Positions 51,986-60,957 of a stretch of 64,000 nt of DNA are shown here, piece after piece. Source of the DNA: Streptomyces sp. CB01249 (GTDB lineage: Bacteria; Actinomycetota; Actinomycetes; Streptomycetales; Streptomycetaceae); NCBI RefSeq assembly GCF_001905735.1, contig NZ_LISW01000001.1, positions 802,603-866,602 of the forward strand, in the 5' to 3' direction. The number at the start of each line of letters is the position of its first letter. Position 1 is the first letter of the stretch. The translations under genes were made by a program, and so were the position numbers. The notes below the pieces were generated by a model that was given only the letters and a program-made list of their open reading frames with translations, did no database searches and had not been told where the DNA came from.

Positions 51986-52840
51986 CTACGGCAGCTGCGC
52001 CGCGCGTGCCTCGCGGCGGTTGTCGCGGAAGGTGTTCACCCGGCGGGCGGTCGCGAAGAGCGGGATCACCGCACCCAGGACCACCTGGAGCGCACAGCCG
52101 GTCTGGAGGAGCAGCTGACCGCCGGGGGCGTCCAGCGCCCAGGCCGCCAGCAGCCCCATCGCGGCCACGATCCAGCCGAGCATCGCCACCGCGAGGACGC
52201 CCCGCGGCTTCGGGTACTCGACCCGGCTGACCATCAGCCACGCCACCCCGATGATCGCGAGGAGCGTCGGGACGAAGGGCAGCTCGAGGAGCACGATCGA
52301 GATGACCGTGAGCGCTCCGAAGGGGCTCGGCATGCCCTGGAACATGCCGTCCTTCAGCGTCACGCACGAGAACCGCGCGAGTCTGAGCACCACGGCAAGG
52401 AGCACCACGATCGCCGCGAGCGCCGAGACCCGCTGGTGTGCGTCGTCCGCGACCATGCCGTACACGAGGACGAAGTACGCCGGGGCGAGCCCGAAGCTGA
52501 TGAGGTCCGAGAGGTTGTCCAGCTCGGCGCCCATCGGCGAGGAACGCAGCTTGCGGGCCACGAGCCCGTCGAACAGGTCGAAGATCGCCGCCATGAGCAT
52601 GAGGATCACGGCGGTGGCCGCGGAGTGCCGCGCCATGCCGCTCTCGTCGCTGCCCGTGAGGTGCGGGATCAGGATGCCCGTGGTGGTGAAGTACACCGCC
52701 ATGAACCCGCAGGTGGCGTTACCGAGGGTGAGGGTGTCCGCTATCGACAGCCGCAGCGAGAGCGGCATGTCGTCGGCGTCGTCCTCCGCCTCGGCCTCCG
52801 GGACCCAGCCGGCCTGTGTGTCGGGATCAATCACGGTCAA
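51986..52840 (-). CDS. pssA: CDP-diacylglycerol--serine O-phosphatidyltransferase
   Basis: A 284-residue membrane enzyme that makes phosphatidylserine from CDP-diacylglycerol and serine. The CDP-alcohol phosphotransferase signature DGLVARKLRSSPMGAELDNLSD (D-G-x2-A-R-x8-G-x3-D-x3-D) is complete, with about seven membrane helices. The start is ambiguous: TTG 52840 has GGGGGTG seven bases upstream, GTG 52834 follows two codons later. Both overlap the end of psd, so the genes are translationally coupled. Confidence 0.93.
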   Translation of the reverse strand: MTVIDPDTQAGWVPEAEAEDDADDMPLSLRLSIADTLTLGNATCGFMAVYFTTTGILIPHLTGSDESGMARHSAATAVILMLMAAIFDLFDGLVARKLRSSPMGAELDNLSDLISFGLAPAYFVLVYGMVADDAHQRVSALAAIVVLLAVVLRLARFSCVTLKDGMFQGMPSPFGALTVISIVLLELPFVPTLLAIIGVAWLMVSRVEYPKPRGVLAVAMLGWIVAAMGLLAAWALDAPGGQLLLQTGCALQVVLGAVIPLFATARRVNTFRDNRREARAAQLP

Positions 52841-53474
52841 TGCGAGTCACCCCCGCGGTGGTGGCCTGGCCGACCTCGACCGCGACGTCCACACCTTCCG
52901 GGAGGTAGATGTCGACGCGGGAGCCGAAGCGGATCAGCCCGATACGCTCACCCTGCTCCACCTTCGTGCCCTGCGGGATGTAGGGCACGATGCGCCGGGC
53001 CACGGCTCCGGCGATCTGCACCATCTCGATGTCACCCAGCTCGGTGTCGAAGTGCCAGACAACGCGCTCGTTGTTCTCGCTCTCCTTGTTGAACGCGGGG
53101 ACGAAGCCACCGGGCACGTGCTCCACCGACGTCACCGTGCCGGCGAGCGGCGCGCGGTTCACGTGGACGTTCAGCGGGCTCATGAAGATCGCGACGCGGG
53201 TACGCCCGTCCTTCCACGGCATGATGCTCTGCACCACGCCGTCGGCCGGTGAGATGACGCGCCCCCGGGTGATCTCGCGCTCCGGGTCCCGGAAGAACCA
53301 GAGCATGCCCGCCGCGAGCGCGGTGGTGGGCACGGCCACGGCCGCCCAGCGCCCGGACCGGCGGGCGCGGGTCAGGCTGAGGGCGGCGGTGGCGACGGTC
53401 GGCAGGAGCCACGGCGAAGCTCCGCGTGCGATGCGGACCCGGCCGCGTGAGGCAGAGGTATGGCTGTCGGGCAT
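52827..53474 (-). CDS. psd: Phosphatidylserine decarboxylase
   Basis: A 215-residue proenzyme converting phosphatidylserine to phosphatidylethanolamine. Self-cleavage between G184 and S185 in RFGSRVD would create the pyruvoyl group on the alpha chain; the triad partners lie in SPADGVV (Asp) and NVHVNRAP (His). One or two membrane helices occur near the N terminus. The ATG at 53474 is used; the frame extends further up but without protein character. The gene pair psd-pssA forms the last two steps to phosphatidylethanolamine. Confidence 0.92.
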   Translation of the reverse strand: MPDSHTSASRGRVRIARGASPWLLPTVATAALSLTRARRSGRWAAVAVPTTALAAGMLWFFRDPEREITRGRVISPADGVVQSIMPWKDGRTRVAIFMSPLNVHVNRAPLAGTVTSVEHVPGGFVPAFNKESENNERVVWHFDTELGDIEMVQIAGAVARRIVPYIPQGTKVEQGERIGLIRFGSRVDIYLPEGVDVAVEVGQATTAGVTRIDRD

Positions 53475-53656
53475 GGATGACCTTCGTAGCGGATTGAGCC
53501 GCGCTGGCAACGGGGGACGGCGGCTTTTACCGGCGATGTTATCGGTTGCTGACCGCAACTGGGCAAGCCAGCAGCCGAGTCGGACGTCTGGAAGGCACCG
53601 GTTGAGGATGACAGGGTGTGATCTTCTTCGCGGCAAAATCACCACGAAAGGGGCGA

Positions 53657-54862
53657 TCAACCCTGGAAACGGTACTCCTCGAGGAGCCGGCGCCCGATGA
53701 TCATTTTCTGGATCTCGGCGGTACCTTCACCGATCAGCAGCATCGGTGCCTCGCGGTAGAGGCGCTCGATCTCGTACTCCTTGGAGAAGCCGTAGCCGCC
53801 ATGGATACGGAAGGCGTCCTCGACGACTTCCTTGCAGTACTCGGAGGCGAGGTACTTCGCCATCCCTGCCTCCAGGTCGTTTCGCTCCCCGGAGTCCTTT
53901 TTGCGTGCTGCGTTTACCATCATCGCATGGGCGGCCTCGACCTTGGTGGCCATTTCGGCCAGCTTGAACTGGATCGCCTGGTGCTGCGCGATCGGCTTTC
54001 CGAAGGTCTGGCGCTGCTGTGCGTAGGAAACGCCCAGTTCGAACGCACGCTGTGCGACACCGCAGCCACGGGCCGCCACATTGACCCGGCCGACCTCGAC
54101 TCCGTCCATCATTTGGTAAAACCCTCGGCCGGTGACACCCCCCAGGACGCGATTGGCCGGAATTCGCAGTCCGTCCATGATGAGCTCGGTGGTATCGACC
54201 CCCTTGTAACCCATCTTGTCGATCTTGCCGGGGATCGTGAGCCCGGGCCGGACCTCTCCGAATCCCGGTTCCTTCTCCACCAGGAACGTCGTCATCGACT
54301 TGTGCGGCGCGGTGCCCTCGGGGTGTCCTTCGTCACTCCGGCACAGAACGGCGACGAGTGAGGACGTACCGCCGTTCGTCAGCCACATCTTCTGGCCGTT
54401 CAGGACGTACTCCTCGCCGTCCCTGACGCCCTTCGAGCTGATCGCCGAGACGTCCGAGCCGAGCGCCGGCTCCGACATCGAGAACGCGCCCCGCACCTCG
54501 CCCAGCGCCATGCGCGGCAGGAAGGTGTCCTTCTGCTCCTGGGTGCCGTGCTGCTTGAGCATGTACGCCACGATGAAGTGCGTGTTGATGATGCCCGACA
54601 CGCTCATCCAGCCCCGGGCGATCTCCTCCACGCACAGTGCGTAGGTGAGCAGTGACTCGCCCAGACCGCCGTACTCCTCGGGGATCATCAGGCCGAACAG
54701 GCCGAGCTCCTTCAGCCCCTCGACGATCTCGGTGGGGTACTCGTCGCGGTGCTCCAGCTGCGTGGCGACCGGAATGATCTCCTTGTCGACAAAGTCCCTG
54801 ACCGTCGAAAGGATCTCCCGCTGGACCTCGGTGAGCCCGGCCGTCTGGGCGAGTCGCGTCAT
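53657..54862 (-). CDS. mcd: Acyl-CoA dehydrogenase, probably (2S)-methylsuccinyl-CoA dehydrogenase of the ethylmalonyl-CoA pathway
   Basis: A 401-residue flavoprotein with standard acyl-CoA dehydrogenase blocks: AFSMSEPALGSDVSAISS, WLTNGG, RQTFGKPIAQHQAIQ, and catalytic base E379 in IGEGTAEIQ. Function is assigned from context: it is last in the operon ccr-ecm-mcl-mch-mcd, whose pathway needs methylsuccinyl-CoA to mesaconyl-CoA oxidation. The Rhodobacter enzyme is longer (about 550 residues), so the assignment is inference. It overlaps the upstream MaoC gene by four bases. Confidence 0.8.
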   Translation of the reverse strand: MTRLAQTAGLTEVQREILSTVRDFVDKEIIPVATQLEHRDEYPTEIVEGLKELGLFGLMIPEEYGGLGESLLTYALCVEEIARGWMSVSGIINTHFIVAYMLKQHGTQEQKDTFLPRMALGEVRGAFSMSEPALGSDVSAISSKGVRDGEEYVLNGQKMWLTNGGTSSLVAVLCRSDEGHPEGTAPHKSMTTFLVEKEPGFGEVRPGLTIPGKIDKMGYKGVDTTELIMDGLRIPANRVLGGVTGRGFYQMMDGVEVGRVNVAARGCGVAQRAFELGVSYAQQRQTFGKPIAQHQAIQFKLAEMATKVEAAHAMMVNAARKKDSGERNDLEAGMAKYLASEYCKEVVEDAFRIHGGYGFSKEYEIERLYREAPMLLIGEGTAEIQKMIIGRRLLEEYRFQG

Positions 54863-55392
54863 GACTGCTTCTCCACGTTCTTCTGCGAGGGCTGGCTGAG
54901 CTCCGGGCGGCCGGGCTGCTCCCCGCCCCGCTCCTTGATGTACGTCTCGGTGGGGACCATGACCTTGCGGCGGAACACGCAGACGAGCGTGCCGTCCTGC
55001 TTGTAGCCCTTGGTCTCCACGTAGACGATTCCGCGGTCGCTCTTGGAGCGCGACGGCGTCTTGTCCAGGACCGTCGTCTCGCCGTAGATCGTGTCGCCGT
55101 GGAAGGTCGGCGCCACGTGCTTCAGCGACTCGATCTCCAGGTTGGCGATGGCCTTTCCGGAGACGTCCGGCACCGACATGCCGAGCAACAGCGAGTAGAT
55201 GTAGTTGCCCACGACGACGTTCTTGCCGAAATCGGTCGTGCTCTCCGCATAGTTGCTGTCCATGTGCAGCGGGTGATGATTCATGGTCAGCAGGCAGAAG
55301 AGGTGGTCGTCGTATTCGGTGACGGTCTTTCCGGGCCAGTGCTTGTAGACCGCACCGACCTCGAATTCCTCGTAAGTGCGTCCGAACTGCAT
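54859..55392 (-). CDS. mch: MaoC-like hotdog hydratase, probably mesaconyl-CoA hydratase
   Basis: A 177-residue single hotdog-fold protein. The hydratase motif appears as NHHPLHMDSNYA near residue 37-48. In the ethylmalonyl-CoA pathway mesaconyl-CoA hydratase converts mesaconyl-CoA to beta-methylmalyl-CoA; the well-known proteobacterial enzyme has about 340 residues with two hotdog units, so this would act as a dimer. A charged tail (IKERGGEQPGRPELS) ends it. It starts 1 base after the mcl stop and overlaps mcd. Confidence 0.8.
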   Translation of the reverse strand: MQFGRTYEEFEVGAVYKHWPGKTVTEYDDHLFCLLTMNHHPLHMDSNYAESTTDFGKNVVVGNYIYSLLLGMSVPDVSGKAIANLEIESLKHVAPTFHGDTIYGETTVLDKTPSRSKSDRGIVYVETKGYKQDGTLVCVFRRKVMVPTETYIKERGGEQPGRPELSQPSQKNVEKQS

Positions 55393-55393
55393 A

Positions 55394-56359
55394 TCAGGCC
55401 TCCGGGGCTTCGAACTTGGAGGTGCGCTGCATGCCGGCCGCCCGGCCCTTGCCCGCGATGACCAGGGCCATCTTGCGGCTGGCCTCGTCGATCATCTCGT
55501 CCCCGAGCATCGCCGAGCCCTTCTTGCCGCCCTCCTCGGAGGTGCACCAGTCGTAGGCGTCCAGGATCAGCTCGGCGTGGTCGTAGTCCTCCTGCGAGGG
55601 CGAGAACACCTCGTTGGCCGCGTCGACCTGACCGGGGTGCAGCACCCACTTGCCGTCGAAGCCGAGCGCCGCCGCGCGGCCCGCGACCTCGCGGTAGGCG
55701 TCCACGTCGCGGATCTGGAGGAACGGGCCGTCGATCGCCTGGAGGTCGTGCGTCCGGGCGGCCATCAGGATGCGCATCAGGATGTAGTGGTAGGCGTCCG
55801 CCGGGTAGCCGGGCGGCTGCTGGCCGACGACCAGGGTCTTCATGTTGATCGACGCCATGAAGTCGGCCGGGCCGAAGATCAGCGTCTCCAGACGGGGCGA
55901 GGCGGCACCGATCTCGTCGATGTTGACGAGGCCCTTGGCGTTCTCGATCTGCGCCTCGATGCCGATCCGCCCGACCTCGAAGCCCATCGTCTTCTCGATC
56001 TGCGTCAGCAGCAGGTCCAGCGCCACGACCTGCTGGGCGTCCTGCACCTTCGGCAGCATGATGCAGTCGAGGTTCGGCCCCGCGCCCTCGACCACCGTGA
56101 TGACGTCGCGGTACGTCCAGTGCGTCGTCCAGTCGTTGACCCGGACCACCCGGGTCTTGCCCGTCCAGTCGCCGTTGTTCAGGGCGTCCACGATGTGGTG
56201 GCGGGCGCCCTCCTTGGCGAGCGGCGCGCAGGCGTCCTCCAGGTCCAGGAACACCTGGTCGGCCGGGAGGCCCTGGGCCTTCTCCAGGAACCGCGGGTTC
56301 GAGCCGGGCACGGCCAGACACGAGCGGCGCGGGCGCAGACGGTTCACGGGCGTGGTCAT
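55394..56359 (-). CDS. mcl: HpcH/HpaI family CoA lyase, probably malyl-CoA/beta-methylmalyl-CoA lyase
   Basis: A 321-residue CitE-like TIM-barrel lyase. N-terminal RRSCLAVPGSNPRFLEKA and the metal-binding FLDLEDACAP segment are typical, and IGIEAQIENAKGL carries another metal-ligand Glu. It would cleave beta-methylmalyl-CoA to glyoxylate and propionyl-CoA, and malyl-CoA to glyoxylate and acetyl-CoA. The ATG overlaps the ecm stop by four bases. Confidence 0.88.
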   Translation of the reverse strand: MTTPVNRLRPRRSCLAVPGSNPRFLEKAQGLPADQVFLDLEDACAPLAKEGARHHIVDALNNGDWTGKTRVVRVNDWTTHWTYRDVITVVEGAGPNLDCIMLPKVQDAQQVVALDLLLTQIEKTMGFEVGRIGIEAQIENAKGLVNIDEIGAASPRLETLIFGPADFMASINMKTLVVGQQPPGYPADAYHYILMRILMAARTHDLQAIDGPFLQIRDVDAYREVAGRAAALGFDGKWVLHPGQVDAANEVFSPSQEDYDHAELILDAYDWCTSEEGGKKGSAMLGDEMIDEASRKMALVIAGKGRAAGMQRTSKFEAPEA

Positions 56360-58368
56360 GCGGGGACCTCCAGAGGGTCGAGCTTGTTCGCTTTCCGGAT
56401 CTCGTCGACGATACGGCCGATGATCTCCGTGATGCCGAAGTCCTTCGGGGTGAACACGGCGGCGACACCCGCCCTGATCAGGGCCTCGGCGTCGGCCGGG
56501 GGAATGATGCCGCCGGCGATGACCGGGATGTCGCCGGCCCCGGTGCGGCGCAGCCGGACCAGCACGTCCGGCACCAGCTCGGCGTGCGAGCCGGACAGGA
56601 TGGACAGGCCGACGCAGTGCACGTCCTCGGCGACGGCCGCCGAGACGATCTGTTCGGGCGTCAGGCGGATGCCCTGGTAGACGACCTCGAAGCCGGCGTC
56701 CCTGGCCCGCACCGCGATCTGCTCGGCGCCGTTGGAGTGCCCGTCCAGGCCGGGCTTGCCGACCAGCAGCCGCAGCCGCCCGACGCCCAGGTCCTCGGCG
56801 GTCCGCGCGGTCTTCTCGCGTACGAGGGCGAGCGGCGAGCCCTCCTCGGCGGTGACCGCGACCGGGGCGGACGACACCCCGGTCGGCGCCCGGAACTCGC
56901 CGAACACATCGCGCAGCGCCCAGGACCACTCGCCGGTGGTCACCCCCGCACGGGCGCACTCGACGGTCGCCTCCATCAGGTTCTCGGTACCGGCGGCGGC
57001 CTTCTTCAGCGCGGCCAGCGCCTCCGTGGCCCGGGGCTCGTCCCGGTTGTCCCGCCACTCGTGGAGCGCGGCCACGACCCGCGCCTCGTTCGCCGGGTCG
57101 ACCGTCATGATCGCCCCGTCGAGGTCGGCGGTGAGCGGGTTGGGCTCGGTCGTCTCGTAGACGTTGACGCCGATGATCTTCTCGTCACCGGCCTCGATCC
57201 GGGCCCGCCGCTCAGCGTGCGAGGAGACCAGCTCGGACTTGAGGTAGCCGGACTCGACGGCCGCCATGGCGCCGCCCATCTGCTCGATCCGGTCCATCTC
57301 GGCCAGCGAGTCGGCGACCAACTCGTCCACCTTGGCCTCGATGACATGCGAACCGGCGAAGATGTCCTCGTACTCCAGCAGGTCGCTCTCGTGCGCCAGG
57401 ACCTGCTGGATGCGCAGCGACCACTGCTGGTCCCAGGGCCGGGGGAGACCCAGCGCCTCGTTCCAGGCGGGCAGCTGGACCGCGCGGGCCCGGGCGTCCT
57501 TGGAGAGGGTCACGGCCAGCATCTCGAGCACGATGCGCTGGACGTTGTTCTCCGGCTGCGCCTCGGTCAGGCCGAGGGAGTTGACCTGGACGCCGTAGCG
57601 GAACCGGCGCTGCTTGGCGTCGGTGATGCCGTAGCGCTCGCGGGTGACCCGGTCCCAGATGCGGCCGAAGGCGCGCATCTTGCACATCTCCTCGATGAAG
57701 CGGACGCCCGCGTTCACGAAGAACGAGATCCGCGCGACGACGGCCCCGAACTTCTCCTCGGGCACCTGCCCGGAATCGCGTACGGCGTCGAGGACGGCGA
57801 TGGCCGTCGACATCGCGTACGCGATCTCCTGGACCGGGGTCGCCCCCGCCTCCTGGAGGTGGTAGCTGCAGATGTTGATCGGGTTCCACTTGGGGATGCG
57901 GTTGACCGTGTACGTGATCATGTCGGTGGTCAGCCGCAGCGAGGGCCCGGGCGGGAAGACGTGCGTTCCGCGCGACAGGTACTCCTTGACGATGTCGTTC
58001 TGCGTGGTGCCCTGGAGCCTGCCCGGGTCGGCGCCCTGCTCCTCCGCGACGACCTGGTAGAGCGCCAGCAGCCACATGGCCGTGGCGTTGATCGTCATGG
58101 AGGTGTTCATCTGCTCCAGGGGGATGTCCTGGAACAGCCGTCGCATGTCACCGAGGTGCGAGACGGGCACACCGACCCGGCCGACCTCGCCGCGCGCCAG
58201 GACGTGGTCGGGGTCGTACCCCGTCTGGGTCGGCAGGTCGAAAGCGACCGACAGACCCGTCTGGCCCTTGGCGAGGTTGCGCCGGTAGAGCTCGTTGGAC
58301 GCCTCGGCCGTGGAGTGGCCCGCGTACGTCCGCATGAGCCAGGGGCGGTCCTTCTGACGTTCGGTCAT
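56356..58368 (-). CDS. ecm: Ethylmalonyl-CoA mutase (B12-dependent, MeaA type)
   Basis: A 670-residue adenosylcobalamin mutase: catalytic barrel at the N terminus and a B12-binding domain at the C terminus with the DGHxxG motif GLDGHSNG, where H544 ligates cobalt. The length matches ethylmalonyl-CoA mutase (one chain) rather than the two-chain methylmalonyl-CoA mutase. It converts (2R)-ethylmalonyl-CoA to methylsuccinyl-CoA. It starts 9 bases after the ccr stop. Confidence 0.93.
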   Translation of the reverse strand: MTERQKDRPWLMRTYAGHSTAEASNELYRRNLAKGQTGLSVAFDLPTQTGYDPDHVLARGEVGRVGVPVSHLGDMRRLFQDIPLEQMNTSMTINATAMWLLALYQVVAEEQGADPGRLQGTTQNDIVKEYLSRGTHVFPPGPSLRLTTDMITYTVNRIPKWNPINICSYHLQEAGATPVQEIAYAMSTAIAVLDAVRDSGQVPEEKFGAVVARISFFVNAGVRFIEEMCKMRAFGRIWDRVTRERYGITDAKQRRFRYGVQVNSLGLTEAQPENNVQRIVLEMLAVTLSKDARARAVQLPAWNEALGLPRPWDQQWSLRIQQVLAHESDLLEYEDIFAGSHVIEAKVDELVADSLAEMDRIEQMGGAMAAVESGYLKSELVSSHAERRARIEAGDEKIIGVNVYETTEPNPLTADLDGAIMTVDPANEARVVAALHEWRDNRDEPRATEALAALKKAAAGTENLMEATVECARAGVTTGEWSWALRDVFGEFRAPTGVSSAPVAVTAEEGSPLALVREKTARTAEDLGVGRLRLLVGKPGLDGHSNGAEQIAVRARDAGFEVVYQGIRLTPEQIVSAAVAEDVHCVGLSILSGSHAELVPDVLVRLRRTGAGDIPVIAGGIIPPADAEALIRAGVAAVFTPKDFGITEIIGRIVDEIRKANKLDPLEVPA

Positions 58369-58377
58369 GGCCGGACC

Positions 58378-59739
58378 TCAGACGTTCCGGAAGCGGTTGA
58401 TGGCGTCCAGGTGCTTCTCGCGCATCTCCTGGTCGCGCACGCCCATGCCCTCGCGCGGAGCCAGCGCCAGGACGCCGACCTTGCCCTGATGGGCGTTGCG
58501 GTGCACGTCGTGGGCGGCCTGGCCGGTCTCCTCCAGCGAGTAGACCTTGGAGAGCGTCGGGTGGATCTTGCCCTTGGCGATCAGCCGGTTCGCCTCCCAC
58601 GCCTCGCGGTAGTTGGCGAAGTGGGAGCCGATGATGCGCTTGAGCGACATCCACAGGTAGCGGTTGTCGTACTCGTGGTTGTAGCCCGAGGTCGAGGCGC
58701 AGGTGACGATGGTGCCGCCCTTGCGGGTCACGTAGACGCTCGCGCCGAAGGTCTCGCGGCCGGGGTGCTCGAAGACGATGTCCACGTCCTCGCCGCCGGT
58801 CAGCTCACGGATGCGCTTGCCGAACCGCTTCCACTCGCGCGGGTCCTGGTTCTGCTCGTCCTGCCAGAACTTGTAGCCCTCGGCGTTGCGGTCGATGATC
58901 GCCTCGGCGCCCATCTTCCGGCAGATCTCCGCCTTCTGCTCGCTGGAGACGACACAGATCGGGTTGGCGCCGCCGGCCAGCGCGAACTGCGTGGCGTAGG
59001 AGCCGAGTCCGCCGCTGGCGCCCCAGATCAGGACGTTGTCGCCCTGCTTCATGCCGGCGCCGTTGCGCGAGACGAGCTGGCGGTACGCGGTCGAGTTGAC
59101 GAGGCCGGGAGCCGCGGCCTCCTCCCAGCTGAGGTGATCGGGCTTCGGCATCAGCTGGTTCGACTTGACGAGCGCGATCTCGGCGAGCCCGCCGAAGTTG
59201 GTCTCGAAGCCCCAGATGCGCTGCTCCGGGTCGAGCATCGTGTCGTTGTGGCCGTCCGAGGACTCCAGCTCGACCGAGAGGCAGTGCGCGACGACCTCGT
59301 CACCGGGCTTCCAGGCGTTGACGCCCGGGCCGGTGCGCAGGACGACGCCCGCCAGGTCGGATCCGATGACGTGGTACGGCAGGTCGTGGCGCTTGGTGAG
59401 CTCGCTGACCCGCCCGTACCGCTCCAGGAAGCCGAAGGTGGAGACCGGCTCGAAGATCGAGGTCCAGACGGAGTTGTAGTTCACCGAGCTGGCCATGACC
59501 GCGACCAGGGCCTCGCCCGGGCCGAGCTCCGGCACCGGCACGTCCTCCACGTGGAGCGACTTGCGCGGGTCCTTGTCGCGGCTGTCGACGCCCGCGAACA
59601 TCTCGGCCTCGTCCTTGTGGACGGTGACCGCGCGGTACGACTCGGGCACGGGCAGCGCCGCGAAGTCGGCGGCGGTGGGCGCGTCGGAGCCGCCCTTCGC
59701 CTCGGTCTGCGACTGGATCGCGTCCAGGATTTCCTTCAC
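58378..59739 (-). CDS. ccr: Crotonyl-CoA carboxylase/reductase
   Basis: A 453-residue medium-chain reductase. The NADPH-binding motif IWGASGGLGSYATQFAL and the CCR-type blocks SSVNYNSVWTSIFEP, IFEHPGRETFGASVYV and RIIGSHFANYREA identify it. It carboxylates and reduces crotonyl-CoA to (2S)-ethylmalonyl-CoA, the entry reaction of the ethylmalonyl-CoA pathway and a source of extender units for polyketides. The GTG at 59739 has GGAGG six bases upstream; the frame beyond is leader. First gene of the five-gene operon, behind a structured promoter region. Confidence 0.95.
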   Translation of the reverse strand: MKEILDAIQSQTEAKGGSDAPTAADFAALPVPESYRAVTVHKDEAEMFAGVDSRDKDPRKSLHVEDVPVPELGPGEALVAVMASSVNYNSVWTSIFEPVSTFGFLERYGRVSELTKRHDLPYHVIGSDLAGVVLRTGPGVNAWKPGDEVVAHCLSVELESSDGHNDTMLDPEQRIWGFETNFGGLAEIALVKSNQLMPKPDHLSWEEAAAPGLVNSTAYRQLVSRNGAGMKQGDNVLIWGASGGLGSYATQFALAGGANPICVVSSEQKAEICRKMGAEAIIDRNAEGYKFWQDEQNQDPREWKRFGKRIRELTGGEDVDIVFEHPGRETFGASVYVTRKGGTIVTCASTSGYNHEYDNRYLWMSLKRIIGSHFANYREAWEANRLIAKGKIHPTLSKVYSLEETGQAAHDVHRNAHQGKVGVLALAPREGMGVRDQEMREKHLDAINRFRNV

Positions 59740-59965
59740 GGGGTGCCTCCGGCGGTGCGGCGTTGAGGGAACGCTGAGGGGCCCTGAGAACAGGGGAACG
59801 GGTCTGGAGGTGTGCCGTCGGTTCGGCGGGGTGGTGCTCGACTGCTTGCTCGGTGGAGCAGAAGGGTTGCCTGGTGACGCAGGCGCCCGGGCGCGCAAAC
59901 GCGGTGGTTTGCGGGGACAGCCGGCGTACGTGAGATCCCAGCACGCCGGCCGCCCGGATGCCTTC

Positions 59966-59994
59966 AACGTATGGCACTGCGTGACAGCTGACAA
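59966..59994 (-). promoter_or_regulatory. Promoter of the ccr operon
   Basis: On the minus strand TTGTCA (59989-59994), 17 bases and TACGTT (59966-59971) form a good vegetative promoter. Confidence 0.65.
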
Positions 59995-60030
59995 GGCACT
60001 CGGTGCCAGTAATTTCCCTCAATTGTCAGC
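59987..60030. promoter_or_regulatory. Inverted repeats over the ccr promoter
   Basis: GCTGACAA (59987-59994) and TTGTCAGC (60023-60030) are 8-bp perfect inverted arms, the first covering the -35 box. Between them GGCAC-TCG-GTGCC (59995-60007) is a second small palindrome. The arrangement suggests a regulator dimer pair; the TetR gene at 60958 is a candidate. Confidence 0.5.
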
Positions 60031-60091
60031 CGGTCGCCACGCATGAGCAACACGGGCGGCGGTACGGGTTGGTTCGCCCCGGTTTCGCCGG

Positions 60092-60904
60092 TCAGGCGCG
60101 CGTGGGGCGGTAGATGTACGGGGTCGTGGTGGTCAGTGCCGTGAAGCCCAGGCGCTCCAGGATCGGGCGGCTGTCCTCGGTGGCGTCGACCTGGAGGTAG
60201 TCGTAGCCCCGCTCCGCCGCCACGCCCGCCCGGAGGGCCACCAGCGCCCGGTAGACGCCCCGCCCGCGCCAGGCGGGGTCCGTGCCGCCGCCCCACAGCC
60301 CCGCGAACCCCGTGCCCGGGTACAGCTCCATCCGGGCCGAGCTGACCGGCTCGTCGCCCGCCATGGCCACGAGGGCCACGAAATGCTCCGGGGCCTCCCG
60401 CAGCCGGTCCACGACCAGCCGGCGCAGCCAGGACCCGTCCCGGCCGAACGCCCGCTCATTGGCGCGCGCCATCAGCTCCGCGCCCGCCTCGTCCCGCACC
60501 TCTTCCAGCCGGACGCCCTCCGGCAGCCGCACCTCCGTGGCGAGCTCCGCCACCCGCGCCACGAGCAGGGTCTCCCGCTCCTCGGCCTCGAAACCGGCCG
60601 CCAGCAGCCGCGCGCCCAGGTCGGCGGGGCGGTCGTGCCCGTACAGCTTCCACTCGAACTCGTCGCAGCCCAGCAGCGCGCTGTGCGCCACCTGCTCCGC
60701 GATCGCCGCGTCGGCCCGGGCGGCGTCCAGGTCCGGCGCGGACCACACCACCCCGTTCCAGTCGTGCGCGGCGCCCACCTGCCGGACGACGTCACCCACG
60801 CGTTCGACGCGGCCGCGGGGGCCTTCGGGGAGGGCCTGTTCGCGCATCACCCGGTCGAAGACGGCGAGGAGGCGGGCGCGCTCGGATGTCACATGATCGT
60901 TCAT
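60092..60904 (-). CDS. GNAT family N-acetyltransferase
   Basis: A 270-residue protein whose C-terminal half is a GNAT domain: the acetyl-CoA loop appears as GTDPAWRGRGVYRALV and the final strands as GYDYLQVDATEDSRPILERLGF. The N-terminal half is a degenerate second GNAT-like region. The acetyl acceptor is unknown. The ATG at 60904 is chosen because the frame above runs into the TetR gene out of frame. It lies between the ccr operon and the TetR gene and has no obvious link to the pathway. Confidence 0.82.
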   Translation of the reverse strand: MNDHVTSERARLLAVFDRVMREQALPEGPRGRVERVGDVVRQVGAAHDWNGVVWSAPDLDAARADAAIAEQVAHSALLGCDEFEWKLYGHDRPADLGARLLAAGFEAEERETLLVARVAELATEVRLPEGVRLEEVRDEAGAELMARANERAFGRDGSWLRRLVVDRLREAPEHFVALVAMAGDEPVSSARMELYPGTGFAGLWGGGTDPAWRGRGVYRALVALRAGVAAERGYDYLQVDATEDSRPILERLGFTALTTTTPYIYRPTRA

Positions 60905-60930
60905 GCGCACACCCCAGCACCGGGGGCCCA

Positions 60931-60953
60931 CCCCGGCAACAGGGTTTCCGGGG
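60931..60953 (-). terminator. Hairpin after the TetR gene
   Basis: CCCCGG and CCGGGG arms with an 11-base loop lie directly after the TetR stop at 60958, before the GNAT start. Confidence 0.5.
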
Positions 60954-60957
60954 CGGC

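Larger units (their letters stand above)
59740..60091. other. 352-base ccr promoter region
   Basis: No gene is seen. It contains a vegetative-type promoter on the minus strand, about 230 bases upstream of ccr, and the inverted repeats around it; the remaining leader (59740-59960) has no recognised riboswitch. Confidence 0.6.

Noticed and set aside
56584..59766. 1060-codon plus-strand frame opposite ecm and ccr
   Set aside because: No recognisable domain, while the minus strand carries two complete conserved enzymes across the same bases.
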